From assembly GCA_017883605.1 (NCBI GenBank), contig JADGNH010000014.1, forward strand, positions 1-21,536: 21,536 nucleotides of DNA, written 5' to 3'. The stretch's first letter is position 1, and every line of letters begins with the position of its first letter. This stretch comes from Methanobacteriaceae archaeon. GTDB taxonomy: Archaea > Methanobacteriota > Methanobacteria > Methanobacteriales > Methanobacteriaceae. The notes under the pieces were generated by a model. It ran no database searches. It was not told the DNA's origin and saw nothing but the letters and a program-made list of their open reading frames with translations. Of the stretch, positions 1-7,340 are shown piece after piece. The position numbers and the translations under genes are program-made.

Positions 1-8
1 AGATGTTT

Positions 9-60
9 CCTCATGTATTACGTCTTTATAAAGGAAATAAAGATTTAGTAATACCTGATG
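9..60. promoter_or_regulatory. Inverted repeat upstream of the metal-uptake operon
   Basis: Arms at 9-21 (CCTCATGTATTAC) and 48-60 (GTAATACCTGATG) match at 11 of 13 positions as inverted repeats, with a perfect 7-base core (GTATTAC/GTAATAC) and a 26-base spacer. The element ends just before the probable TATA box of cbiM at 63-74. Position and symmetry suit an operator for a metal-responsive repressor. The half-site vaguely recalls NikR-type sites, but the spacer is longer than the spacings I know for NikR, so the regulator is inference. Confidence 0.45.
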
Positions 61-62
61 AA

Positions 63-74
63 ATATATATATTA
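63..74 (+). promoter_or_regulatory. Probable TATA box of cbiM operon
   Basis: ATATATATATTA here would place the transcript start near base 94, leaving a leader of about 30 bases that contains the Shine-Dalgarno AGGAGG at 111-116. Other TATA-like strings at 88-95 and about 100-108 would start transcription too late to include that site, so this box is preferred. Confidence 0.4.
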
Positions 75-124
75 TACATTATTTAAGTTTATAAACCCTT
101 CTATAAAAAAAGGAGGCGAAAAAT

Positions 125-772
125 TTGCATATACCGGATGGTCTTATTCCTTTGTGGCAATGCGCCATATACTTATTGATTGTGATTATAATAATTGTGG
201 CTGATTTTTTAATAGAGAAAAAAACAGGAACCATAAGCAATCTTTTCGATGAAAAAAATATTCCACTGGTTGCAGTACTGGCAGCAGGCATATTTGCCAT
301 ACAGTTTTTTAATTTCCCCGTATTTGTAGGTACTACTGGACACATAGTTGGCGCTGTTTTAGTAGCTATATTATTCAGAAGCCCTTTTGCAGGTATTTTA
401 GTGCTTTCTCTGGTTTTATTAGTACAAATGACATACGGAGATGGAGGATTCACCACAATAGGTGTCAATATACTCAATATGGCAGTTATAGGCAGTATAA
501 CCGGTTTTTTCATTTATAAAGTGTTGAAAGGCATCAACGAATTTGCAGCTATAGTTATAGCAGGATGGACATCTGTATTTTTAGCATCAATTGCTGCTGC
601 ATTTGAACTCGCTGCTGCGGGAGCTTTTCCTTTAATTGCAGGGATAATGTTTATGGGTGGTTTCCATGCCGTAATAGGCTTAGGAGAAGGAATTATAACC
701 GCATTTATTGTTACTGCCCTTAGAAAGTTAAGACCTGATTTGGTTGCAGGAGGTATGGTAAGGCATGAATAA
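125..772 (+). CDS. cbiM: CbiM/NikM family ECF cobalt/nickel transporter substrate-binding subunit
   Basis: 215 residues. This is the membrane S-component that binds Co2+ or Ni2+ for an energy-coupling-factor uptake system. The protein begins MHIPDG, the family hallmark: in NikM structures the N-terminal amine, His2 and a later His hold the metal, and here His2 and His73 (TTGHIVGA) are present. Six or seven hydrophobic segments fill the chain. The start is TTG at 125, chosen because it gives the conserved MHIPDG N-terminus and sits 8 bases after AGGAGG (111-116). The stop overlaps the next gene by 8 bases, so they are translationally coupled. Cobalt versus nickel cannot be decided from sequence; methanogens need both (cobamides, F430, hydrogenases). 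Confidence 0.92.
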   Translation: MHIPDGLIPLWQCAIYLLIVIIIIVADFLIEKKTGTISNLFDEKNIPLVAVLAAGIFAIQFFNFPVFVGTTGHIVGAVLVAILFRSPFAGILVLSLVLLVQMTYGDGGFTTIGVNILNMAVIGSITGFFIYKVLKGINEFAAIVIAGWTSVFLASIAAAFELAAAGAFPLIAGIMFMGGFHAVIGLGEGIITAFIVTALRKLRPDLVAGGMVRHE

Positions 773-1049
773 GACAATAGTCATAGGATTAACCCTAGTT
801 ATATTAGTGGCAATTCTAGCACAATTTTTCGCGGCTACTGATCCAGATGGACTGGAAAGTACTTTGGCAAAAATAAAGAACCCCGGAGTCGAAGAAAAAA
901 CTTTGTTTAACTCTCCAATGCAAGATTATAAGATACCTTTCCTTGGCGAATCCCCCTTTTCTGGTGCATTCGCTGCAGTTATAGGGATATTTATAATATT
1001 TGGAGTGGTATATAGTATTGGAATAGTCCTAAGAAAAAGAAAAACCTGA
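765..1049 (+). CDS. PDGLE-domain small subunit of Co/Ni ECF transporter (CbiN/NikN-like)
   Basis: 94 residues with a hydrophobic segment at about 5-23, the signature PDGLE at about 27-31 (ATDPDGLEST), an extracytoplasmic loop containing SPMQDYKIPFLGESPF, then a second transmembrane segment at about 68-88 ending in RKRKT. This two-helix layout is that of CbiN/NikN partners that help the M subunit load metal. It overlaps cbiM by 8 bases and is followed after 85 bases by cbiQ. PDGLE is most often described in nickel-type (NikMN) systems, a mild hint for Ni2+; I consider that suggestive only. Confidence 0.85.
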   Translation: MNKTIVIGLTLVILVAILAQFFAATDPDGLESTLAKIKNPGVEEKTLFNSPMQDYKIPFLGESPFSGAFAAVIGIFIIFGVVYSIGIVLRKRKT

Positions 1050-1050
1050 A

Positions 1051-1121
1051 TTAGGGAGATAATAAACTTTCCTAAATTTTTTTATTAGTTTATTTCCTTT
1101 AGGATTATTCTTCATAAACTA
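1051..1121 (+). promoter_or_regulatory. Mutually exclusive hairpins between PDGLE gene and cbiQ
   Basis: Four complementary pairs compete. TTAGG (1051-1055) can pair with CCTAA (1071-1075). AATAAACT (1061-1068) can pair with AGTTTATT (1087-1094). Alternatively TCCTAAA (1070-1076) pairs with TTTAGGA (1098-1104), and TAGTTTAT (1086-1093) with ATAAACTA (1114-1121). Seven T (1077-1083) follow the first stem, as in an archaeal terminator. The layout resembles an attenuator setting the ratio of CbiQ to the upstream subunits, but AT-rich DNA gives such pairings by chance more easily than average DNA. Confidence 0.3.
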
Positions 1122-1134
1122 AAAAGATGAAATC

Positions 1135-1926
1135 ATGAACGTTTCGATGCATAGCATAGAACAGGAAGCAAATAAAAAAAGCATACTGCACAATCTGGAC
1201 GGCAGGATAAAGATAATCCTTACCGTGGGAATAATATTATATGCAGTTTATTCTACAGACCTCATGGTCCTTTTGTTAATGGAAGTATATCTTATAGTGC
1301 TGATACTGTTATCAAAAATATCAATTCCCCATGCATTTAAAAGGATAATACTTATAATACCTTTGGGTGGTTTCATAGCCCTCTTCCAGCCCTTTATAAG
1401 ACCAGGAGAAATCATATACACTCTTCCTTTAGGCATAACTATAACCTACGAGGGCACTATCTTCGGAATATTGCTCTTATCAAGACTAATTGTATGCATA
1501 ACTGCCATTGTACTCCTATCTTCGATAACTCCTATGCAAGAGCTTATAAACTCTACAAGAAAGCTTGGAATGCCCCGAGAGTTATCTATGATCTTGAGCC
1601 TAATGATAAGATATATTTTCATGTTTTATGATGAATTAATCAAAATAAGAAACGCACAAAAAACCAGGAACTTTGATATATGGAATAAAAAAACAGCCTA
1701 CATGTGGAGATTAAAGCAAATCAGTTATACCATAATGATGATGTTCCTGCGATCCTATGAACAGGGAGAAAAGGTATATTTCAGCATGCTGAGCCGTGGA
1801 TATTCAGATAAATCTAACCTCTACAACCGAAACAAAAAAATAGGTTCAAAAGATTTTATTTTTATAATAGCAACCATTTCACTGGTTCTATGTTTCGAAT
1901 TAATGAAATATTTTTCATTTATTTGA
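1135..1926 (+). CDS. cbiQ: CbiQ/EcfT family transmembrane coupling subunit
   Basis: 263 residues, the T-component that couples the S-subunit to an ABC ATPase. After a short polar N-terminus with the typical LDGRIKI motif (about 21-27) come hydrophobic segments, a long amphipathic region, and a last helix at about 242-260. The coupling helices carry the two Ala-Arg-x-like positions as AQKTRNF (about 180) and SMLSRGY (about 218); the first reads TRN and the second SRG where family members usually have an Ala-Arg-Gly-like triplet. The start could also be Met5 (1147), as the Shine-Dalgarno is weak. No CbiO ATPase follows: the next gene is convergent on the other strand. Confidence 0.9.
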   Translation: MNVSMHSIEQEANKKSILHNLDGRIKIILTVGIILYAVYSTDLMVLLLMEVYLIVLILLSKISIPHAFKRIILIIPLGGFIALFQPFIRPGEIIYTLPLGITITYEGTIFGILLLSRLIVCITAIVLLSSITPMQELINSTRKLGMPRELSMILSLMIRYIFMFYDELIKIRNAQKTRNFDIWNKKTAYMWRLKQISYTIMMMFLRSYEQGEKVYFSMLSRGYSDKSNLYNRNKKIGSKDFIFIIATISLVLCFELMKYFSFI

Positions 1927-1986
1927 TATCAATAAAAATTGTATATTAACCCAAATCCATTTTTAACTCTATCATATTTTCTATCA

Positions 1987-3153
1987 CTACACCTGTGGCT
2001 CCAGCCTTTTGATCATAAAAGCCATGAAAGCCACTATGGCTGGGAAGAATAGTAAATACAGTATCAGAAGGAGTATTGGTGGTAGTATTGCACCCATAAC
2101 TGTTGATGCGGCTATCAGCATGATCATAGTGATAACCGGGCCCAGTATGGCTACAAACATGTATATCATGGTGAAAGAGTTCAGCTTCTGGGAGTAATCT
2201 TTGAGCTTCATTCGAAGTTCGTATGCAGTGTCATCAGCTATAACGCTCAATGTCTTTGCAAGATCCCCTCCGCTATTTAATGTTCTTGTTATTTGGTAAA
2301 CAGCCCTTCGAAGCCCGTCCGAATTAATTCTTTCGCTCATGTCCAGCAGAGCTTTATCTGTGGTCTCACCGTATCTTATTTCTTCCAGAGTTCTGGCGAA
2401 TTCTTCAGAAAGAGCGCCGTATCCTGAAAGGGCAATTGAACGCATACTATCATGGAGTCCGATTCCAGCCCTTAATTCTGTGGCCATCTGTCGCAGGGCG
2501 AATGGTAGTTCCCTGGAAGCTTCGCCGGATTTTCTACCCTTTCGCATTGATGGTAGGAAAACTATGAAGATGGACATCATCAATATTAAGGCCCCAAAGA
2601 TTAAACCAATTTCAAATCCAAATCCCAGAGCCAACATAATGGCAAATACGATTGCAAATGAAACTCCGCCAATGACCAGTATCAACTTGGGGTCTAAACT
2701 TTCTTTTGACTCCTCCTTTAAAATTTCCTCCAGAGATGCTTCATGGAAAGCATCTTTTCTTTTTTGACCCTCTCCTTTAGAATATCGGTCATATTTTTTA
2801 TTAATTAGATCCTTAAATAATTCTATCTCGTCATCATCCGTCTTTAACTTTTTGATGGTACTTGGACTTTTCACAGTATTTGCAGTTCGTGGATATGACC
2901 TTGTTTGTGTTGATGACCTTGTTTGTGTTGATTCTTCCTTTAAATCCTGGCCTTTAGTTATTTTCTCTTTTAGATTCTGTTTTCTAGTTATTCTTTCTTT
3001 AAGATCTTGTTTTTGTGTTTTATCTTGTCTTGGAGGCCTTATTTTCCCTATTCGATCAGCTGGTACTTGAACACCCTCACCAACTTTTCGGCTTGAATCA
3101 ACTGTTATATTACCAATTTTATTAAAGATCTTTCTCAGACCATCAAAAACCAT
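1987..3153 (-). CDS. Type II/IV secretion GspF/TadC-like membrane protein with repetitive N-terminal extension
   Basis: 388 residues from ATG at 3153. Residues about 1-150 are hydrophilic, very rich in Lys, Arg, Glu and Gln, with internal repeats. A pair of transmembrane helices follows (about 155-200), then the cytoplasmic T2SSF domain (LPFALRQMATELRAGIGLHDSM and the second-half motif LNSGGDLAKTL), and two C-terminal helices. This is the inner-membrane platform protein of type IV pilus or secretion machines. A GTG nine bases upstream (3162) is part of the Shine-Dalgarno GGTG (3160-3163), so the ATG is preferred. It lies downstream of the ATPase on the same strand, 178 bases away, with its own possible TATA boxes. 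The N-terminal extension is longer than in plain TadC proteins. Confidence 0.88.
   Translation of the reverse strand: MVFDGLRKIFNKIGNITVDSSRKVGEGVQVPADRIGKIRPPRQDKTQKQDLKERITRKQNLKEKITKGQDLKEESTQTRSSTQTRSYPRTANTVKSPSTIKKLKTDDDEIELFKDLINKKYDRYSKGEGQKRKDAFHEASLEEILKEESKESLDPKLILVIGGVSFAIVFAIMLALGFGFEIGLIFGALILMMSIFIVFLPSMRKGRKSGEASRELPFALRQMATELRAGIGLHDSMRSIALSGYGALSEEFARTLEEIRYGETTDKALLDMSERINSDGLRRAVYQITRTLNSGGDLAKTLSVIADDTAYELRMKLKDYSQKLNSFTMIYMFVAILGPVITMIMLIAASTVMGAILPPILLLILYLLFFPAIVAFMAFMIKRLEPQV
2897..2932 (-). repeat. 18-bp perfect tandem duplication inside the tadC-like gene
   Basis: Two identical 18-base units (2897-2914, 2915-2932) are in frame and encode the repeated hexapeptide in TQTRSSTQTRSY of the N-terminal extension. 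Confidence 0.9.
2936..3025 (-). repeat. Three diverged 30-bp coding repeats in the tadC-like gene
   Basis: Units at 2936-2965, 2966-2995 and 2996-3025 encode three decapeptides of the pattern (K/G)Q(D/N)LKE(R/K/E)(I/S)T. The units differ at several bases but keep length and frame, so they are an older in-frame minisatellite next to the younger 18-bp duplication. Confidence 0.8.
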
Positions 3154-3202
3154 TATTAACACCCGCTGGCATGATTGAATTTAACTCCCTGTAAATTTCT
3201 GT

Positions 3203-3238
3203 AAATATAAGTATTTATTCAAATATAAGTATTTAATC
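3203..3238 (-). repeat. 18-bp tandem duplication carrying a TATA-like box upstream of the tadC-like gene
   Basis: Units at 3203-3220 and 3221-3238 match at 17 of 18 positions. Read on the minus strand each contains ACTTATATTT, a TATA-like element. The nearer copy would start transcription near 3183 and give a leader of about 30 bases including the GGTG Shine-Dalgarno, so the duplication may have doubled the promoter core. Confidence 0.55.
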
Positions 3239-3293
3239 CTGAACTCCTTTTAATCCATTAAAAATTCCCTCTTTAATCCATCAAATCCTTTCC

Positions 3294-3333
3294 ATCTCAA
3301 TCCAATCTTTACTATCTCAATCCAATCTTTACT
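3294..3333. repeat. 20-bp perfect tandem duplication at the end of the secretion ATPase gene
   Basis: Units at 3294-3313 and 3314-3333 are identical (ATCTCAATCCAATCTTTACT). The inner unit overlaps two bases of the ATPase stop codon (TAG, 3334-3332), so the duplication begins exactly at the gene end. Confidence 0.9.
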
Positions 3334-4942
3334 ATAATATTTCTCCCATCATACTTTCTGGATCTCTGTAGTAATTGTTTATGCTCTTACCAACTTCATC
3401 AATAGAACGCATCTTGTTGTCAGCCATGTATTCCAGTACAAGTCTTCTTTTTTCGATTTCTTCCTCTATTTCTGCAATTGATACTCCTCGAATATCAGAA
3501 ATCGTCCTTAAAGTCTGGCTGGCAATTCCCACGTATTCAATTTTATCTGGGATATTATTCCACTCAAATACCCGGTTAAGCTGCACATTTCCTTCTTCCA
3601 TCCCCACAACTTCTGCCACCTCAGTAATTCTCCTTATTGAACCCCCATCTGGCCTGTACATTCTCTGTTCCATTATTATAAAATCCAGGGCAGGTATCAT
3701 TATGTTGGGAACGTTCATGGGGGGGTTTATAAGTCTGGTTATTGTTTCACGTGCGGTGTTAGAGTGGAGTGTCCCCATACCAGAGTGTCCGGTATTTAAT
3801 GCTGTGAAAAGAGTAATTGCCTCAGCACCCCTTACCTCACCAACAATCACCCGGTCGGGTCTCTGTCTAAGGGAGTTCTTAACCAGGGTGTCCATGCTCA
3901 GCTCGCCTTTACCCTCAATGTTAGGGGGGCGGGTTTCCATACGCAGTACATGTGTATGTGGGAGCTGTAATTCTAATGTGTCTTCAATAGTTATTATTCT
4001 CTCCCGGGGAGGTACAAACGCAGCTATGGTGTTCAGGGTAGTGGTTTTACCTGAACTGGTACCTCCTGCTATTATAGCGTTGCAGGGTTTCACTCCCATT
4101 CCATCTGTACAGACCCATAGGAAGCTTGCCAGATGCGAAGACATGGTATTCAGGTTTATGAGGTCTATGACAGTTAAGGGATCTTTCTTGAATTTACGTA
4201 TGGTTAGGGTGGGGCCATCTGCAGATACCGGGGGAATGGTGGCGTTCACCCTGGAACCATCGTTAAGCCGGGCATCTAAAATAGGTGTTTGCTGGTCTAT
4301 TCTACGGCCTACTTGTCGGGCTATAACATCGATAATGGCTTTTATATCTGATCCATCTTCAAAAATAACGTTGGTAATCATCATCCCTATTTTACGGTGG
4401 TAAACAAACACATTTTTCCCGTTTCCGATCACCATGATCTCTTCCAGATCATCGTCTTTAATCATGGGATCCAGCTTACCATATCCTAACATTTCCTGAG
4501 CTATTCTGGTGGATAATCTGTCCACATTCCTCACACCTCTCATCCGGAGGAACTGTTTAACCTCTGTAATAAATGAATCTTCATCGATCAGGAATGAATC
4601 TCCCTGGGAAACTGCTAGCTCCACCATCTTTTCCCTGATTTCATTGAAAAGCAGACTCTCATATTCTGAGAATGTGGGTACATTTACATTATATCTTGGA
4701 ACCAGCCCTTCCTCTACTATCTCCGCTTTAGTTACATCAGTGACTTTTCTGGCATTTTTAGGGCGTTTAGAAGGCCTTTTTAAAATTTTATCCAGTTTAA
4801 AAACTTCATCCTTATCTGAATTAGATTGAACATCTTTTTCAGGAGTTTTTTCTGATAATTTCTTTCCCATTTCCTCTTCAAAGTCTTTGTCAGCTGCAAA
4901 ATCTCCCAGTAGATCTTTAATAGCTTTTCGTTTGTCTTTCAT
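3332..4942 (-). CDS. TadA/VirB11-like type II/IV secretion (pilus assembly) ATPase
   Basis: 536 residues from ATG at 4942. The first 90 or so are charged linker. The ATPase core follows, with Walker A GGTSSGKTTT (about 293-302), Asp box ITIEDTLELQLPH (about 317), Walker B-like RPDRVIVGEVRGAEA (about 361-375) and His box GHSGMGTLHSNTA (about 385-397), so all catalytic elements are intact. It powers pilin polymerisation at the cytoplasmic membrane. An in-frame ATG at 4969 exists, but the TATA box at 4986-4993 predicts transcription starting near 4964, downstream of it, while ATG 4942 has GTGAG six bases upstream; hence the shorter start. The tadC-like gene follows on the same strand. The archaellum ATPase FlaI is related, but no archaellum genes are nearby. 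Confidence 0.93.
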   Translation of the reverse strand: MKDKRKAIKDLLGDFAADKDFEEEMGKKLSEKTPEKDVQSNSDKDEVFKLDKILKRPSKRPKNARKVTDVTKAEIVEEGLVPRYNVNVPTFSEYESLLFNEIREKMVELAVSQGDSFLIDEDSFITEVKQFLRMRGVRNVDRLSTRIAQEMLGYGKLDPMIKDDDLEEIMVIGNGKNVFVYHRKIGMMITNVIFEDGSDIKAIIDVIARQVGRRIDQQTPILDARLNDGSRVNATIPPVSADGPTLTIRKFKKDPLTVIDLINLNTMSSHLASFLWVCTDGMGVKPCNAIIAGGTSSGKTTTLNTIAAFVPPRERIITIEDTLELQLPHTHVLRMETRPPNIEGKGELSMDTLVKNSLRQRPDRVIVGEVRGAEAITLFTALNTGHSGMGTLHSNTARETITRLINPPMNVPNIMIPALDFIIMEQRMYRPDGGSIRRITEVAEVVGMEEGNVQLNRVFEWNNIPDKIEYVGIASQTLRTISDIRGVSIAEIEEEIEKRRLVLEYMADNKMRSIDEVGKSINNYYRDPESMMGEIL

Positions 4943-4985
4943 GACTCTCACTTGATATAAAAAACTCATTTCTTATAAACTGTCA

Positions 4986-4993
4986 TTTATAAA
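4986..4993 (-). promoter_or_regulatory. TATA box of the secretion ATPase gene
   Basis: TTTATAAA, read on the minus strand, lies 44 to 51 bases before ATG 4942. It implies a start of transcription near 4964 and a leader of about 22 bases. It is about 20 bases from the divergent TATA box of the methyltransferase gene, so the two promoters share one 92-base intergenic region. Confidence 0.5.
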
Positions 4994-5005
4994 AACTCTT
5001 GGTTA

Positions 5006-5015
5006 TTTATATAAA
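5006..5015 (+). promoter_or_regulatory. TATA box of the methyltransferase gene, implying a leaderless mRNA
   Basis: TTTATATAAA is centred about 24.5 bases before ATG 5035, the usual archaeal TATA-to-transcription-start distance. No Shine-Dalgarno precedes that ATG. Transcription would therefore begin at or beside the start codon. Confidence 0.5.
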
Positions 5016-5034
5016 ACATCCAATATTTAAGCAT

Positions 5035-6015
5035 ATGGAAATAAGATGTAAATGTGGAAGTGGCTGTCTAAAGCCAGCACCTCAAGTCCTGAAAGATTTT
5101 GAACTTCTTTACCATCCCTGCCCCAGCTGTAAAGAATGGAAGATGAAAAAGTTCACCCCCCTCATCCAACAGCTGGATATGGATAAATTAAACGGAGATT
5201 TTGGAAGATGTAATTGTGGTAAACGCCACTTAGACCTGGTTATATCCCAAATCCTGAAAATAATGATAGAAGAGGGCTTGAAAGATGAAAAATCAACCCT
5301 AAGAAACGCCTGTGTACCACTGATAACACCGGCTTATCCCACCAATTCTGTCCCTTACCTTCCACCAAACTCCCTGGTCATACTTGCCCCGGAATTAAAT
5401 AAAAAAACTGCAGAAATAATATTAAAAGAAGTTCCCGAGGTTAAAGGAGTATTAAAAGGGGATTTAAAAGATACAGTAGGTATTAAAGATTCTGAATCTA
5501 ATCCAAACATATATGAGCTCCTGGCAGGGTGTGATATGAGATGTGACCTGGTATACACTCCCTATGGGACCATATGTATCTATAAAAATCAAGGACAAAT
5601 ACATATTGAGTTTCCTAAACCTCTTTCACCCAAGATAAAGAAATTAAATGGAGTTTTAAACAAATTTGATGCACCAAATGTTCTTGATTGTACCTGCGGA
5701 CCCGGTACTTTAGGAATAGCCGCCCTAAAGTCTGGTGCAAAAAACGTAGCTTTCAACGACCTATGGTACCCTGCTGCTCTAACCACAGCCCTTAACCTAG
5801 AAATAAACGGCTTTCCTGTGGAAATCTCATCCAAAAAAGAAGGTTTAGTTGCTGCTGGAAAACAGGTAGAAGTGTATTCTCTTGATGTAAAAGACTTAAA
5901 AAAGGTTCTGGATGAAAAATTTGACATCTGCATAGTGGACACCTTCCCTGGTGTTGATTCTAAGGACTTTGTAACTTCAATTGGGAACCTCTGTAAGGAG
6001 GTGCTGGTGATCTAG
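5035..6015 (+). CDS. Predicted SAM-dependent methyltransferase with cysteine-rich (zinc-binding?) N-terminus
   Basis: 326 residues from ATG 5035. The N-terminal part has clustered cysteines: CKCGSGC (about 5-11), HPCPSC (about 28-33) and CNCGKRH (about 60-66), which look like zinc ligands. The C-terminal half contains a Rossmann methyltransferase motif I, VLDCTCGPGTLGIAALKSGA (about 220-240), a motif II-like acidic position VAFNDLWYP, and a late strand FDICIVDTFPG in the place of motif IV. The substrate is unknown; zinc-bearing archaeal methyltransferases often act on RNA or protein, but nothing here decides it. A longer frame opens with TTG at 4999, which is rejected because the TATA box overlaps that stretch. 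It is divergent from the secretion ATPase and convergent with the permease. Confidence 0.72.
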   Translation: MEIRCKCGSGCLKPAPQVLKDFELLYHPCPSCKEWKMKKFTPLIQQLDMDKLNGDFGRCNCGKRHLDLVISQILKIMIEEGLKDEKSTLRNACVPLITPAYPTNSVPYLPPNSLVILAPELNKKTAEIILKEVPEVKGVLKGDLKDTVGIKDSESNPNIYELLAGCDMRCDLVYTPYGTICIYKNQGQIHIEFPKPLSPKIKKLNGVLNKFDAPNVLDCTCGPGTLGIAALKSGAKNVAFNDLWYPAALTTALNLEINGFPVEISSKKEGLVAAGKQVEVYSLDVKDLKKVLDEKFDICIVDTFPGVDSKDFVTSIGNLCKEVLVI

Positions 6016-6092
6016 ATTTTAATTAAATATTCTAATTTTTATAGTCAAATGAATAATAATCCAATAAAAAAAGAATAATCCAAAAGATCCCT

Positions 6093-7313
6093 TTAGGCTA
6101 AACCAGTATATACAACAATTGCAGGGACTATCAAAACTCCCATAAGATTTGATTTGCTCAATCCCAGGTAATGGGGTAATAGACCCAGAGTTATAGAAGT
6201 TATATAGACCAGAAGGATGAATAAAATATTAGCATGTTCTATTAATGTGAATATAAGGACTAAAAAGCTCATAAAAATTATAACTGCCCATGAAAGTTTA
6301 TTATAGTCCAGTTTTTCTATTGACTCACTGACTATATCTCCCAGCTTCAAACACAGAAATAATGAGAGAGACACAGCGGTTATGGAAACAAAGATAAATA
6401 AGAGAAGATGCTGATAGTTGAGGGCCTCAATTATTTTATCCACATATACTGCGATACCACTTCGGGGATTACCAATTAGATAGATGGCAATAAGGGAAAA
6501 CAATGCATCAGAAACGTTTACCCCACTCATGGCCACCAGAAAACTATCTTTATTCTCTCCAGAATCCCCGCCTCCGCTGATCTCCTGGGCCAGCATGCTC
6601 CCCTGAGCTGGACCCATTCCCGGCAGAAATCCCAGAATGCTACCAGCCATTCCACCGGCAAATATGCCCCTTAAAATGTTTTTATCCACTTTAAACTCAT
6701 GAAATCGGTTCTGGGTAGGCACCACCGACTTCTGGGATAAACTGTAGATAAGAGTGCTTACACCGAAAAGCCCTGAAAACATACACAACAAAGAAACACT
6801 GGATGAAATTGGAGAATTAAGCATAACCCAACCCATTATTCCTGAAAATAAAAAAATAACTACTGACCATGCCAACGACTTTAAACCCCGGCTTAACCTG
6901 ATGAACATGTATATTACCACGGCCACCAACAGAATCCAAATATAAGGCTTCATAAAACCATAAAGAGGCGGTAAAATCAGTACAAATAGGGGTAAAAGAA
7001 GTATAGTAACCAGAACCGCGCCAAAACCGCCCAGGGCCACTAATCTTATGGCTTCTTTACCCCTTCCCTGAAGCAGAAGATGATGTCCCGGTAAAACCGA
7101 TAAAACCGTACCCTCCTCAGGCACCCCCAAGAACATGGATGGAATGAACTCCAGAAGGGCATGGGAAATTGCCATGGAGATCAGGAGCACACAGAGAAAC
7201 TCAGGCGATATGAAAGTCAAAAGAGAAGCTGATGATGCGAAAACAAAAGCTCCCACAGTATTAACATGTATTCCTGGTATTAAACCTGTTACCGCGCCAC
7301 ATACAACTCCCAA
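6093..7313 (-). CDS. TctA-like (tripartite tricarboxylate transporter permease-like, archaeal) integral membrane protein
   Basis: 406 residues, about ten to twelve transmembrane segments. It has the internal duplication typical of TctA-related permeases: GLIPGIHVNTVGAF near the N-terminus and GFLPGMGPAQGSM in the middle (about 228-240), each the core of one half. The substrate is unknown; no TctB or periplasmic TctC gene is near, as is common for archaeal members. The listed start is TTG at 7313, the first standard start codon. The frame stays open to 7340 (an ATT) and reads FDLIAACLLG, which completes the first membrane helix, and AAGGTGAT (7352-7345) sits at proper distance from that ATT, so the true protein may be nine residues longer. 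Confidence 0.85.
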   Translation of the reverse strand: MGVVCGAVTGLIPGIHVNTVGAFVFASSASLLTFISPEFLCVLLISMAISHALLEFIPSMFLGVPEEGTVLSVLPGHHLLLQGRGKEAIRLVALGGFGAVLVTILLLPLFVLILPPLYGFMKPYIWILLVAVVIYMFIRLSRGLKSLAWSVVIFLFSGIMGWVMLNSPISSSVSLLCMFSGLFGVSTLIYSLSQKSVVPTQNRFHEFKVDKNILRGIFAGGMAGSILGFLPGMGPAQGSMLAQEISGGGDSGENKDSFLVAMSGVNVSDALFSLIAIYLIGNPRSGIAVYVDKIIEALNYQHLLLFIFVSITAVSLSLFLCLKLGDIVSESIEKLDYNKLSWAVIIFMSFLVLIFTLIEHANILFILLVYITSITLGLLPHYLGLSKSNLMGVLIVPAIVVYTGLA

Positions 7314-7340
7314 AAGACAGGCCGCTATTAGATCAAAAAT

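Noticed and set aside
1..124. Cobalamin riboswitch upstream of cbiM
   Set aside because: The region is too short and AT-rich, and lacks the B12-box consensus and the multi-stem layout; only the inverted repeat is evident.
3375..4403. 342-codon plus-strand open frame opposite the secretion ATPase
   Set aside because: The antisense frame covers Walker A and the His box of an intact ATPase; the translation is low-complexity and matches no family.
4943..4969. Nine-residue upstream extension of the secretion ATPase
   Set aside because: The TATA box at 4986-4993 predicts a transcript start downstream of ATG 4969, and the ATG at 4942 has the better ribosome-binding site.
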